Positions 21,794 to 33,085 of a DNA stretch of 60,000 bases are shown piece after piece. The position numbers and the translations under genes were made by a program. The DNA is from Owenia fusiformis (lineage: Eukaryota; Annelida; Polychaeta; Sabellida; Oweniidae). The stretch is taken from assembly GCA_903813345.2 (NCBI GenBank), contig CAIIXF020000010.1, forward strand, positions 32,704,425-32,764,424, in the 5' to 3' direction. Position 1 is the first letter of the stretch. Every line of letters begins with the position of its first letter. Below the pieces are notes generated by a model. That model ran no database searches and was not told where the DNA came from. It worked only from the letters and a program-made list of their open reading frames with translations.

Positions 21794-24700
21794 GTGAGTT
21801 CTAAATGACGATACTTTAGTGATTGATTTTGTTTTAAAATGTATGTATTTATACCTTATCATTCTCAAGTGTTTCGCTTCCCAAGATTCAGCTATTTCCC
21901 TTTGATATTTTTCATTTTTCACTTTTACAAATATTGTATCAGCATTATGATATTTAAATTATAGCTTTAGCATGAAAAGCAGTTGCTCACATTTTATTCA
22001 ATTTAAGCCTATATATTTTCATTCGAAAAATAGGGGGTACAATAATCATGATATCTTTGTCATTTTAGGATATTATTCCCAGATATTTGGCACATTTGTA
22101 CATCATTCAATCTTCGACTAGCATACCATATTTCATGACCATCAAATTGATAGTCATAATGTTACAGCACTTTAAACAACATGCCCCAGTGGCCACTTTT
22201 GCACTTTCGGCAAACCTGCACCCATCATCTAAAATGTCCCTATTTAAGTTCAACCTGTGGTGATACACCGAAAAAGAGTGTATGAGAATGACCTCAGGAC
22301 AACTGCAGACCTAAAAAAGGAGATCATCTTTTTCATTCAGGCCATACCTGCTAAGAGATGTAGTCACTCAGATCATTGACAACCTGTTCAGGTTTGCCAA
22401 CAGTGTGATGGTGGCCACACCGGGGCGTCTTGTTCAAAGGGCTGTAACATTGTGACTATCAATCTGATTGTCATGGAATATGGTATGCTGGTATGAAATT
22501 GAATGATGTACAAATGTGCAAAATATCAGGGAGTAATTTCCTAATTTGACAAAGATATGAGGAAAATGCAGGGTTTCCATTTTTTGACCACCCTGTATTT
22601 AATTGTTCAGCATTAATATTACATTTTATCTAACTATTATGATAATAAGGACGTGAATATGAGCTAATAGGGAGTTTCAGCTTGCATAAGAAATCGAAAC
22701 GCCAACCTCTACGTATGACCAATCTCCCATACAAATGCACCTCTTAAATAACTTACGTTCGCGTTTAGGGTGTGCAAAACACTGCCTGCTTAAACTCTCT
22801 AATGTCTAAAGTTTAACACGCGGTTGTCCTAACTTTATATACAAAATATATCTTTTAGAAGGAGTGTCTAATGCTCTTTCGGGGCAAACCTGGAGTCGCA
22901 CCCAAAAGACAAACAATTAACAGCACGAAAACTAAACTGCATCTGGTCAATCCATTTCAGCCAAAGTCCAAACAAAACACAAACAAAACATAAAAAGTAT
23001 ATTTTATATTTTATTGAGCCATAAAGATGATATCAACCACTCACATTATTTTTTATCATATACAGAGTCAATCCCTAATCAAGATCTGTTTGATTTGTTT
23101 TACCTTATTACGTTTTTTCATACAAACTTAAGTGCGCTCATTCAGTTGGAAAGTTTTACCTTACATTTCCCATCCAGTGATCCCCATAGTTTTCTGAATT
23201 TACCAGTAATCACTGCTTGTGTAGTATGATCATGCTAGTCACCCGCATCGTATCCCCAAAATGTGAACAACTTATATGTCATTCAAACGGTTGGAGCACT
23301 GAACAAGCCATGCTACATGTAGGCGCTGTGCCGTTATCATGAGGTCGTAAGTTCGACACGTGTGAGCTCCTTGTGTTCATTCATTTTTGACCATCTTGCA
23401 TAATATGTCAAAGTTAAATATGTCATCGTGCATAATGTGTCAAAGTTAAATATGTCATCGTGCATAATGTGTCAAAGTTAAATATGTCATCGTGCATAAT
23501 GTGTCAAAGTTAAATATGTCATCGTGCATAATGTGTCAAAGTTAAATATGTCATCGTGCATAATGTGTCAAAGTTAAATATGTCATCGTGCATAATGTGT
23601 CAAGGTTAAATATGTCATCGTGCATAATGTGTCAAAGTTAAATATGTCATCGTGCATAATGTGTCAACTATAAAAAGGATTATTGTTTTTTGATAAAATT
23701 GCCCAGCCATGTGTAAACATAAACAAGGCATTAACATGCAAAATGTCACCACCACCTGTCACTTGTTAAAAACGCCGAATGCCGAACGTCTACAAAAAAT
23801 TTTGGAAACTATGACAGTTTGTCACTATTTGTAGTGGTGACATGAAAACAATTTGCGCCAAAAGAAAACAATTTTTAGCATGAATATCTTTAAATATGTC
23901 TGATACATTACTTTGTATCAGTTTAACTACACTATAAATAATTGTCTGTAGTCAAAAATGGATTAACTTGACTAATAAGTCGATCTCCGTAAGGGAGCAT
24001 TTCAAAAGATCGATATCGGAAAATTAACTATTTTCATAGTTACATCCTCCGATCACAGGGCTTCAAAATCCAGAATATATTCTTTCTTTTTGGAAGAAGG
24101 AGGTACGGATTCTGGATACCTGCTTAGGAGGATGCATAGTTAGGGAGAGAGGGGGTCAATAGCCTTGAAAGTTGCCGTTCCGACATCGTTCCCGGGAATT
24201 TTATTAGTGCATGCTATTCTCGTCCAGTGCATTTCTGGGACGATAAATAAAAAACATGAACACAACTAAATGAAATTAAACTAAAAATGAGCGTTCTGAA
24301 GCCTGTCTATGTCAATCAAAGTGGCAAATATGAACGTTTTGTCAATGAGATCTGGTCAAGATCGAATGAGGCCATTAATTACATGTTATGTTAGATATAT
24401 AGGGTAACTTTAAAAACAAAAATATCACTACGTTTCTCAAACACGGTTATGAGGGGTAGGTAGGGACGTCATAGATTAACTGTGCAAATACAGTTTATAA
24501 TCCTACATTGAACTTTTGAATTTTGTTATAACAGCATCTCATAAGATTCTGGGCAAAATACCGTGATTTGGGATTTGGCATAAATGTTTTACTGTACAAC
24601 TGTTAAAAACGGAAATCCTAAAGTGGTATATTCTATAACGTTTTGATTAAACGTCGAGCATTTACCAGGGCCATGGTACAAAAGAATAACGCATTTTAAA

Positions 24701-27700
24701 AAGGCAAGAAAGACCGTTTTAGTTTTAATGTACATTTAGTAAACTGATGTTTGAGGAAGGTTGTATTCGAAGTTAAGGGAACAGTTTTAAACTTCCCTCG
24801 GAGTCTTTTGAATATACGTATCATGCCGAGGATTGCCTCGTCCATTGTTCGGATAATTCCGGGCACTCAATTACATAGAGCAATGTTTCATCACGGGCTT
24901 TCAATTAGAGTTGAAAGCCCATGGTTTCATGCAGTTTGATTCGATTTACTTACGATTATCAACCTTCACGGGAGCTCACTAGATGTACTTACCAAAGGTC
25001 AACTTACCCGAACTTTGCTTGAACCATTCCTTATTTTTGACTGACACTATCATATATGTGTTTGACCACATTTGATTTGAATGGTTGTTGAATGAGGTTT
25101 CAGCTGGTACAAATCATTCGTGTCCTTAAGCCACCGTGCTCCACCAATGAACATAATTTAATACTTCATAGGTGTATGTAGATTACCATAGAGATATTGA
25201 ATGCCCTCCATTGATTGTTTATTCACCAGGCGGTGGTGTTGGTCAAAAATAGTAAAGTAGCGCATCGTTTTAACCACCTACTGCTTCTCATAACATAAAA
25301 AATATTTGTAAAAATATGAAAAAAGGCTTGAATGTTCCGAACTATTTTGGAATTCATGGCATAACAACTAGATCAACATACTTTCATGAACGTTTTAAAC
25401 ATTGGTATATAAGTGCAGGTCAATGCGATGGGAATAATACGAGATACGAAAAAGATTTGGGATTTCATTCTTCGGGATGACAAGAAGACCAAATAACTAT
25501 TCCCGAAATCCCAAAATATATGTCAAAATAATTCGTAGAACATACGCATGGTGATGCATACAAGGTAAGGTGGGTACTGACCTACGTCATATATACAGGG
25601 TGTCCCGAAAGTATGCCCCCCCCCCTAGGCAGACATACACCAATGTCCCCATAGTATGTATCATATATGATTTTAAAGCTTGCCCAATGTTACATTGATT
25701 TGCCAAGTATCATGGTTCAACTAACAAACCGGAAAAAGTTACACACATTTCAAAATGTAGTGTTTTACCAAATTAAAGTTTAGTTTTACACAAAATTAAT
25801 AGCCGCCGTGTCTCCCTTGTTCACAGCAGCAATTCTTTCCAGATATGACCTTAAATACACTGCAAATGGGGTATGGCATTTAATAGTCCTTTTTAAGGCG
25901 TTTGAGAGAGTTTCTTTGGAGTATCTGCCCTTACCGACCTCTTTTTACAACTCAATATCCATCCTCTCTCTAACGATAGCCCCCATATTTTTGGTCTCAT
26001 TCAGGTTAGCGGTGTTTCCAGGATACTAATTTTTAACTTTAATTTTGGCCAAACACTAAGTTTTGAAATGCCTGTAACTTTTTCCCATTTGTAAGTTGAA
26101 CGATAATACTTGGCAAATCAATGTAACTTTGGATAAGCTTTAAAATGATATATGACACATACTATGGGAACATTGGGGTATGTCTGCCTAGGGGGTGCCC
26201 CATACTTTCGGGACACCCTGTACACTGTATATAACATATATACAAATACAGCTACAGTCACAAAATCTAAAAACTAGCTCATAGTTTTACGTATTTTCCA
26301 GTGTTCCAAGATGTACATGTTATGATCTTCGTTGGTTTCGGGTTCCTGATGACTTTCCTGAAGCGATATGGGTTCAGCAGTGTTGGTCTCAACATGCTCA
26401 TTGCTGCCTTTGTCATCCAGTGGTCCATCCTCCTCTCTGGCTTCTTGCACCTCCATGATGGACAAATCGAACTCTCCATAAAAGGGTAAGCAACATCGAA
26501 CTGCTTCGTAGTGATAGTAAGAGCAAATGAGGGGGCCAATAGTGAGCCAATAGAAACAGAACTATATGTAATGCCAGAGCTAAGTATTGTCTACCAGGCA
26601 CAATTTGACAGAACTCTTAAATTGCCAACAACTTAGATCCCGTCCCAAAATAGTCTTTCAACGCCTCGTTGGTAGGATAGTCCATCGGGGTCCAGAGATT
26701 AGACGCAAACCTTACCGAAAACGGCGTCAGTCTGGCTAACGCTGAAAACATTTTGGTTTTATATTCAGGTTGGTGACAGCCGATTTTTCTGCCGCTGCCG
26801 TACTGATCACGTTTGGTGCCTTGTTGGGGAAGACCAGTCCCCTTCAGTTAATCGTTATTGCCTTACTGGAGATCGTCTTCTTTACTCTCAATGAATGGGT
26901 CGGACTCACTTTTATTAAGGTAAGTATTTTCTGTGAGATACGTGTATGTTTATTACATACGACTTCTCACGGTGGACCAGTCGCAGGCGCTGACTTTTAC
27001 AAGTTTTTTGTAAAGCTTTGGGAATTAATTGTTTGTATTCTTTGGTGAACTAGGTAATTAACTCACGAATAGAAAAAACATTTGCGTCAAATCCTTCAAA
27101 AATCAATAACCCAAGTCACAAATGCAGATTTTTGCAGATGCAGATTTTTATACACGGCCGCAATGAACATAGTGTGTCTCTACCCGTCTAAATTCTATGA
27201 TCCGAGGAAGGAAGTACTATACGTGTTCGTAAGAATTTGTTGAATACTCAGTTACAATAGGTTTTCATTCGTTTCATTTTTCTCATTTCGTCAGGTAGCT
27301 GATGTAGGTGGTTCAATGTTTGTTCACGTATTTGGCGCTTACTTTGGCCTGGCGGCCTCTCGGGTACTTTACAAGGTAGACATCGAGGAATCGAAAAAAG
27401 AGGGCTCTGTATATCACTCAGATATATTCGCTATGATAGGTGTGTAATATTTAAACGACATATGAATATAATCAGTGGATGATTCGTGTATCTGATCTTA
27501 CAAAATATAAATACAAAATATTTTGCTGAGTAATCATATTTTTATTTATTACGCATGGACGGTAATTCATGATTTATCAGAAAAATGTATTTTATGCAGC
27601 TCAATACGTAGCAATGTGTTTTTCAACCCGCTTTAGGTACTCTCTTTTTGTGGATGTACTGGCCAAGCTTTAATAGTGCTCTTGCAGTCGGGGACGACCA

Positions 27701-30700
27701 ACACAGGGCTGTCATCAACACATACCTCGCCCTCGCCTCTTGCTGCGTTGTCTCATTTGCAATATCAGCCGTCCTGAGCGAAGAAAGCAAGTTTGATATG
27801 GTGAGCACGTTGCTTGACATGACGACATGATGTTTTAGGCCTACCCTCGTTGAAGAAAACAGAGACAGAAAACAAAGAAAAAGTTGTATATTTGTTGTTT
27901 TCGTTTTAGGTGCATATCCAAAATTCTACTTTAGCGGGTGGTGTTGCTGTCGGCACATGCGCTGATATGATGATTGAACCGTTTGGTGCTCTTGTAATCG
28001 GTGCTGTGGCAGGCACATTGTCTGTCGTTGGTTACAAATACATCACTGTAAGTTACACTTAATCTGTTCTGCATATACAAGGTATTTCAAATCCCTGCTA
28101 AAAACTCTGATATACAGTTTTCATTATACCAGTAATAGAAATATTCATTCAAACCCTGATCTTAATTCATTGTTTTAGCCATTTTTGGCAAATAAGCTCA
28201 AGATCCATGACACTTGTGGAGTCAACAATCTTCATGGAATGCCTGGAATACTAGCCGGCCTTGGCGGGATCGTTGCAGCAGCTGTCGCGACAGAGGATAT
28301 GTACGGGAAAAGGTAAACGATCATGAAGTCAGGCATATAGTATTTAATCATTTCATAAAAAGGTTCATCAAGCCATACTTCAAGATAGATAGATAATCTG
28401 CTTTTATTAGCATATTCTGATCTGCTGGTTCACGGCATCATATCATTGTCCGTTTTATCATTATAAACATTAACCTAACTATGGTCGGATGATGGTGCAC
28501 TTGTGCAATTGATATACACACATATAATATGAATGCATGAAAAGAAATATTTGAACAAATCTCACGTAGACCATGTATTTCAGTCTCACTTTTGTAGACC
28601 ATGTATTTCAGTCTCACTTTTGTAAAACCATAATGTATTTCAGTTTGTACATTACTTTCCCAGCCCGGGCACCAGTGTTTAACACGACGGAACTTCTTGA
28701 GATTAATAATGTGTTTACTATCGACGCCGGGGATGGTAGAACTGCAAGTGTACAGGCGGGCATGCAAGCTGCAGCTTTGGCAATGACTCTGGTTGTTGCA
28801 ATTATCGGTGGCATCATAACAGGTTTGTGTATATGTCTGCTCTCGTTGCCTGCTATTATTACAGCTAACTTGAATATTCTGTGAATCCAAATAGCACCAG
28901 ACCCGTGCACTCAATTTTGCAAGGTCTTAAACTTGGTCCAATGATACATTTATCACGAGGGGAAAGAGTACCCGTGTATATACAACCTACCGCCGAGCAA
29001 GACACGCACATACCGCCGAGCAAATGTTTGATAATGTCATCTCGTAGGAAAATGGACAATAAAGGTAATATAATGTCATTAACAATTCCTTTGGATGGTT
29101 AGAGTTGTTACTAAGATGTTCTAGCAGGCGCAATTGGCCTAGAATTATAGTTGAAATATATTTTTATGTCCAAATTAAGAGATAAGGTAAACGTATAATG
29201 GTTTTCAATTTGTTTTTCTCATTCATACTCGCTTTAATTGATACTGAGCCATACATAAGACATACTTGGGTCGGTAAATGGATGTGCATATGCATAATAT
29301 ATTAAGTGTCAAAATATTAGGTCAAAATAGCACTTTTGAACAGCAAAATCTTCACTTAAACTTTGTCCTAAAAGACCCGAGGTTATCGGACATCGGACCC
29401 GATGTGATCGACGAGTAATATTATAAAGATCCGAAAATATCTTGAGTAAAGGATCTCAGAATCCGAACATTACTTGAGTAAAATCTCTTGAGATCCAATT
29501 ATATCGTCGAGTTTATGACGTGCTGATGAAAAAATAATAAACATACAATCTGCATCATTTATGTGAATCATTTTGTTGTGAACAATAAATGAAACTGAAA
29601 AAAATATGGCTATCACCAGTTACCACTGCACATCGAAACATTGTATTTCAAGTCCTCGGTACAAATGCTTCCACTGTAGTTATAAATCACACGAGATGGA
29701 TGACTTTGTGGTCCACTTCAGTCAGCACCATCCATTACTGAGTATTAACGTTAATGTGCCTGAGTTAAATGGCATAAAATGGATTTACAATGTTTTTGAC
29801 TATGGTATTGCATTATCAAAGAAAGATCACGGTAATTTTCGTTTCGAGGATATGAAGCTTGTGAAGCTTGGGATTCTTCAAGTTGTGTTCTTTGAGTAGA
29901 ATGGCGCTTGCAATGCAGAATTAAATGTTTTTGGGTTGCACTCTTACCATAGACACATGGGAAATTATGGTGATTCAAGTGTAAGCATGAATTCAATGTT
30001 TTAAAGAACTTTGCCGGAAACAGACGTTGACGTATAGTGCTGCGGGAATTATATCATATAATATTATATCCCGGTACCAGGAGTATGTGATAAATAAAAA
30101 GGAATATTTGTGATATCCTCATGATATTATATGCTCATTCGAAAGCTTACTCACTACCTCATCGGGTTCTCCTCACGGTATAGTCGGAATAGCTCGGTGG
30201 TAGCTTCGGGTCCTATATAATCGTACTCGTGACATAATCGGGTCTTTCATTTTCAACTTTCACCGGTGATTTCAATGATATGCAACGTATGGCAGTGAAA
30301 TAAATATGATACATTTACACATATTGTATCTTTGAATCGAATGAAGTATAGACAGCCATGGTTGTTACTTATTCCAAGATGTAAATCATCATTCAAATAT
30401 TTAAAAGTTGAATTTAGCGATTGGATAGTAAACATTGCGCTAAGTACTCATTATTTTGCAAACATGAGTGCCTGGAACAATAACTCTATCAGTTACACAC
30501 AATTCTGTGTTTTATCTGTTTCTCATATTGAGAAATTCAAGATATAAACAAAAGTTTATAACTCACCCCCTACATTTTCAGACATCTTCGGGTCTTTGCT
30601 CGGCGGTAGGTTGTATATACACGGGTACTCTTTCCCCTCGTGTTTATGTAATTCAGTTAACCACGACCCAATTTAGATAACTATCATTGAAAAGAGGGGG

Positions 30701-30928
30701 AACATGGCTTCAAGCAGTGAATGAAATTGCATTCATTGTTGGTTTTGTGGTTTTACGATTTATACGTACCGTATAAACCAACATTCTGTTGCAGGATTTA
30801 TTGTGAAACTCGACATTTGGGATGGCCCATCTGGAAATGAATTATTTGATGACGGTCCGACCTGGGAGACTCCTGATGACTTTGAAGAAAGCCACGTAGA
30901 GGATGGCGTTTTGGCGAAATTGATGTGA
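21604..30928 (+). CDS. Rh-type ammonium/ammonia channel (472 aa)
   Basis: Rh glycoprotein of the Amt/Mep/Rh family, an 11-12 segment membrane channel for NH3/NH4+ (possibly CO2). Nine exons: 21604-21793, 26302-26485, 26769-26919, 27295-27439, 27637-27800, 27910-28047, 28179-28312, 28644-28822, 30795-30928. They sum to exactly 473 codons with stop, the usual family length. Family marks: [40 protein letters not shown] (pore Asp and first pore His), [21 protein letters not shown], and [14 protein letters not shown] (second pore His). The cytoplasmic tail ends [14 protein letters not shown] and is short. All expected pore residues are present, so it should be functional. AATAAA at 31116-31121. 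Confidence 0.97.
22040..22595. mobile_element. Mariner-like MITE C (long inverted ends)
   Basis: In Rh intron 1. Arms of about 160-200 bases share GCACATTTGTACATCATTCA and GTAACATT...TTGATAGTCA blocks, inverted (about 22040-22200 and 22395-22595). The right end reads TTGACCACCCTG/TA, typical of Tc1/mariner-type ends. The left tip is diverged. No ORF. Confidence 0.75.
22664..22803. mobile_element. Short MITE, family A, copy 2
   Basis: Reverse-oriented relative of 4201-4342 with ends AGGGAGTTTCAGCTTGCA and TGCTTAAACTCTCTAAT. In Rh intron 1, just after element C. Confidence 0.75.
23393..23666 (+). repeat. 32-bp minisatellite, about 8.5 copies
   Basis: Unit GCATAATGTGTCAAAGTTAA + ATATGTCATCGT, nearly perfect, in Rh intron 1. 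One unit has AAGGTT instead of AAAGTT; the first has ATATGTC. Confidence 0.97.
24035..24142. repeat. Small foldback with ACTATG(C)ATCCTCC ends
   Basis: Arms TCATAGTTACATCCTCCG... and ...TAGGAGGATGCATAGTTA, with inner blocks ATCCAGAATA/GATTCTGGAT, also inverted. About 107 bp, MITE-like, in Rh intron 1. Confidence 0.65.
24143..25595. other. Rh intron 1, no further gene seen
   Basis: A/T-rich unique-looking DNA. The 62-codon ORF at 24751-24939 lacks any family feature. Confidence 0.5.
25596..26220 (-). mobile_element. Mariner-like element D, internally deleted
   Basis: 625 bp flanked by TA on both sides. Ends CAGGGTGTCCCGAAAGTATG and CATACTTTCGGGACACCCTG; inverted arms about 180 bp. The centre, read on minus (about 26000-25800), gives a broken transposase C-terminus: [13 protein letters not shown], a stop, then [19 protein letters not shown] and [15 protein letters not shown]. 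In Rh intron 1, 81 bases before exon 2. Confidence 0.85.
26302..26485 (+). CDS. Rh exon 2
   Basis: After [27 protein letters not shown] carries the gate phenylalanine region; ends with [10 protein letters not shown]. Phase 2 out. Confidence 0.95.
26769..26919 (+). CDS. Rh exon 3
   Basis: [20 protein letters not shown] and [18 protein letters not shown], two membrane segments, ending TFIK/GTAAGT. Confidence 0.95.
27295..27439 (+). CDS. Rh exon 4 (first pore histidine)
   Basis: [20 protein letters not shown] holds the conserved pore Asp and the first twin His, followed by the loop [18 protein letters not shown]. Confidence 0.95.
27637..27800 (+). CDS. Rh exon 5
   Basis: [20 protein letters not shown], then [20 protein letters not shown]; family-typical. 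Ends DM/GTGAGC in phase 0. Confidence 0.96.
27910..28047 (+). CDS. Rh exon 6
   Basis: 46 codons, [20 protein letters not shown] and a following segment ending GYKYIT. Confidence 0.94.
28179..28312 (+). CDS. Rh exon 7 (second pore histidine)
   Basis: [20 protein letters not shown] and [20 protein letters not shown]; the His in NNLHG is the second twin His. Ends MYGKR in phase 2. Confidence 0.95.
28644..28822 (+). CDS. Rh exon 8 (with tandem upstream acceptors)
   Basis: [18 protein letters not shown] and onward, then [20 protein letters not shown]. The acceptor ATGTATTTCAG at 28633-28643 is the third of three near-copies. The first (exon start 28584) is in frame with it and open, which would add 20 residues; the second (28612) is out of frame. 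Family similarity favours 28644. Confidence 0.9.
28954..30642 (+). mobile_element. 1.69-kb element E, perfect 47-bp inverted ends, 5-bp target duplication
   Basis: Bases 28954-29000 (CACGAGGGGAAAGAGTACCC...) recur exactly, inverted, at 30596-30642. TTTAT lies immediately outside both ends, which fits a 5-bp target-site duplication. Subterminal repeats: TACCGCCGAGCAA twice near the left end; AAAGACCCGA blocks near 29368 and 30244, inverted. The only long ORF inside is the C2H2 protein at 29606-29899. A CAC start with a 5-bp duplication recalls Transib/RAG-type elements, but no such transposase is present. It sits wholly in Rh intron 8. Confidence 0.7.
29606..29899 (+). CDS. 97-aa single C2H2-finger protein inside element E
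   Basis: ATG to TAG ORF of 97 codons in intron 8 of the Rh gene, on the same strand, centred between the inverted ends of element E. Residues about 17-41 form a classical C2H2 finger: [20 protein letters not shown] then SQHH (C-x2-C-x12-H-x3-H). A preceding YHCTSKHC may add a second metal site. The rest ([18 protein letters not shown]) is not recognised. It could be the element's own DNA-binding protein, an exon of a longer element gene, or a chance ORF; the finger spacing argues against chance. Not part of the Rh reading frame. Confidence 0.5.
   Translation: MAITSYHCTSKHCISSPRYKCFHCSYKSHEMDDFVVHFSQHHPLLSINVNVPELNGIKWIYNVFDYGIALSKKDHGNFRFEDMKLVKLGILQVVFFE
30795..30928 (+). CDS. Rh exon 9 (cytoplasmic tail)
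   Basis: After [29 protein letters not shown], then [18 protein letters not shown], stop TGA at 30926-30928. The family usually has a longer tail. Confidence 0.93.
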
Positions 30929-31841
30929 TGTGAAGGAACCTTAGTTGTTGGATTCCATCGGATTGGCCATAGCCTAACATCAAGTACATCTATTTTAAGC
31001 TCGAATTATTTCACTCTGCGTTGTAGAATATGGTAATATATAGGAACAATGGAACAATATGCAGACATGTACATACTGGTAATAACACAATCAGTTCAAG
31101 ATATTACAGGAACCAAATAAAAATGAGAGAAAGATCTAGAGCTGTAATTGTTTGATATTTTATGCCAGGATCATATATAAAGTTGATAACGTAATATTGA
31201 ATTATGCACGTATACGAATAGATGAAACTATCTCGTAGGTAAGCGTAAATGGGTTAATAGGGGATTAGAATAGGAACTTTAGGATTAGCACAATTGCCCA
31301 TTTACGTATATCTATACACATTTTCGTGGTTTAGACTGTTTGATTTTAATATTTTGTCACTCTCATTACAAGATCATGCGAGGTGTAACACTTTGCCTCA
31401 AGTCACTGCCTTATTAGCCACATTCCAGATGAAATATGTGTTTTAAGTTACACAAGGTTGTCGTGGTAACATATCTTGCCCTGAAATGTATACCTTTGAG
31501 GTGAAATGTAAACACCATATACAAGCCACCATGGTTTTTATTGGTATAAATGTCGTTTTTATCACATAATGTTGGAAATGTTTACGTACATTTTACGTTA
31601 ATCTTGAATATCCATATAAATATAAAATGTATAAATACATGTATATTCATAGTTTCATTTATTTTTACAAAAACGTCGAGGCTTGGGCGAAAAGTTGACC
31701 CTTAAGAGTTGCCCTAGCAACTGCAATGTCTTTGAGTGACGAAATTTGAAGTTAATAAAGAATAATTGAAGAAGCTATGATATCCTTCCTCTTATGAATA
31801 TTTATTCATCGACTAGAAAATCTGCCCAGGATTATAACTTT
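30929..31841 (+). other. Rh 3' UTR and spacer
   Basis: AATAAA at 31116-31121 gives a 3' UTR of about 210 bases. Beyond it no gene is seen. Confidence 0.6.
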
Positions 31842-32222
31842 TTGATAACCTCTTCAATGACTTTGTGTATAGTCACTATGATTCCAACTATTCTCTTCAA
31901 TGACTTTGTGTATAGTCACTATGATTCCAACTATTTGATAACCTCTTCAATGACTTTGTGTATAATCACTATGATTCCAAACTATTTGATAACCTCTTCA
32001 ATGACTTTGTGTATAGTCACTATGATTCCAACTATTTGATAACCTCTTCAATGACTTTGTGTATAGTCACTATGATTCCAACTATTTGATAACCTCTTCA
32101 ATGACTTTGTGTATAGTCACTATGATTCCAACTATTTGATAACCTCTTCAATGACTTTGTGTATAGTCACTATGATTCCAACTATTTGATAACCTCTTCA
32201 ATGACTTTGTGTATAGTCACTA
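31842..32222 (+). repeat. 50-bp minisatellite, about 7.6 copies
   Basis: Unit TTGATAACCTCTTCAATGAC + TTTGTGTATAGTCACTATGA + TTCCAACTAT. The second unit lacks its first nine bases; one unit has ATAATCACT. It makes a chance 81-codon ORF. Confidence 0.97.
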
Positions 32223-33085
32223 TCAAAAAACACAACAAGCAAAAACCCTGTAAAACCACAAAACCAGCAATGATTACATTAATTTCATTTATTTTACCAT
32301 GAAGCCACATGTCTCCTCTTTCAAATGGTATGTCATTTATTCATATATGCATGACCACAGACCATTGAATATTGATTACTTTTGCACGATGAGCCAAAAT
32401 CTGCTTTGGACCAAGTTTTAGACATTACAACAGATAAAAAAGAATCACCAATGAGATTGCTGCTCTCCGCCAGAGCCCACACATGATTCAAAGATGTATT
32501 CATGACATGGAGAGACAAGCCAATATCTGCGTATAGAGAAATGAAGGCCATGTGATGACAAAATTATCTTACGAGTAGAATTTTCCAAGGGGGTTTCACT
32601 TTTCCAAAAAATTCTAGGGGGTGGTTCACTTTGGCAAAAATCACTCCAAAAATAGTCAGAATGGTGAAAAACTGCATGATTTTGAAAGAAATTTTGGTCA
32701 GGGGGGGGGGGAACCGAACCCCTCTTCATTTACTGTTCCAGATGATACTTTCATCAGTCAAGTAGTCGAGTACTATAACGTAGTTGACGCTTGAAAGTCA
32801 ATACGAGCATTTTGGATCCAGCCTTTAACTACGAAATGAATTTACGTTTACCCAGTATTATTTCAAATAAAAGGTTTCCTGGTCTATTTTAAATTAGGTT
32901 CAATTATTAATTTAAGTTATGAATATACTTGAATGTTGTAAAGGAAAATCTTGCATGGGAGATGAAAGAACTGGAAATAGTGATTCATGTGGTATGTAGG
33001 ACGTTTAAAGTCGACTGTTTCGATACAAGTCAATACAACTTTGCTGAAATCTCTCACAAGTAGATTCATATGAGAGAGTATTCAC
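32223..33085. other. No gene seen
   Basis: Includes a G-run at 32700-32711 next to a remnant with a repeated 'GGGGT(G)GTTTCACTTT' phrase. ORFs here are unremarkable. Confidence 0.5.

Noticed and set aside
23393-23666. CRISPR-like array
   Set aside because: Units are contiguous identical repeats without variable spacers, and the genome is eukaryotic.
28438-28914. Minus-strand ORFs of 158 and 98 codons
   Set aside because: Antisense shadows of Rh exon 8.
28865-29059. Shared peptide [15 protein letters not shown] in ORFs at both ends of element E
   Set aside because: It is simply the translation of the inverted terminal repeat in either orientation.
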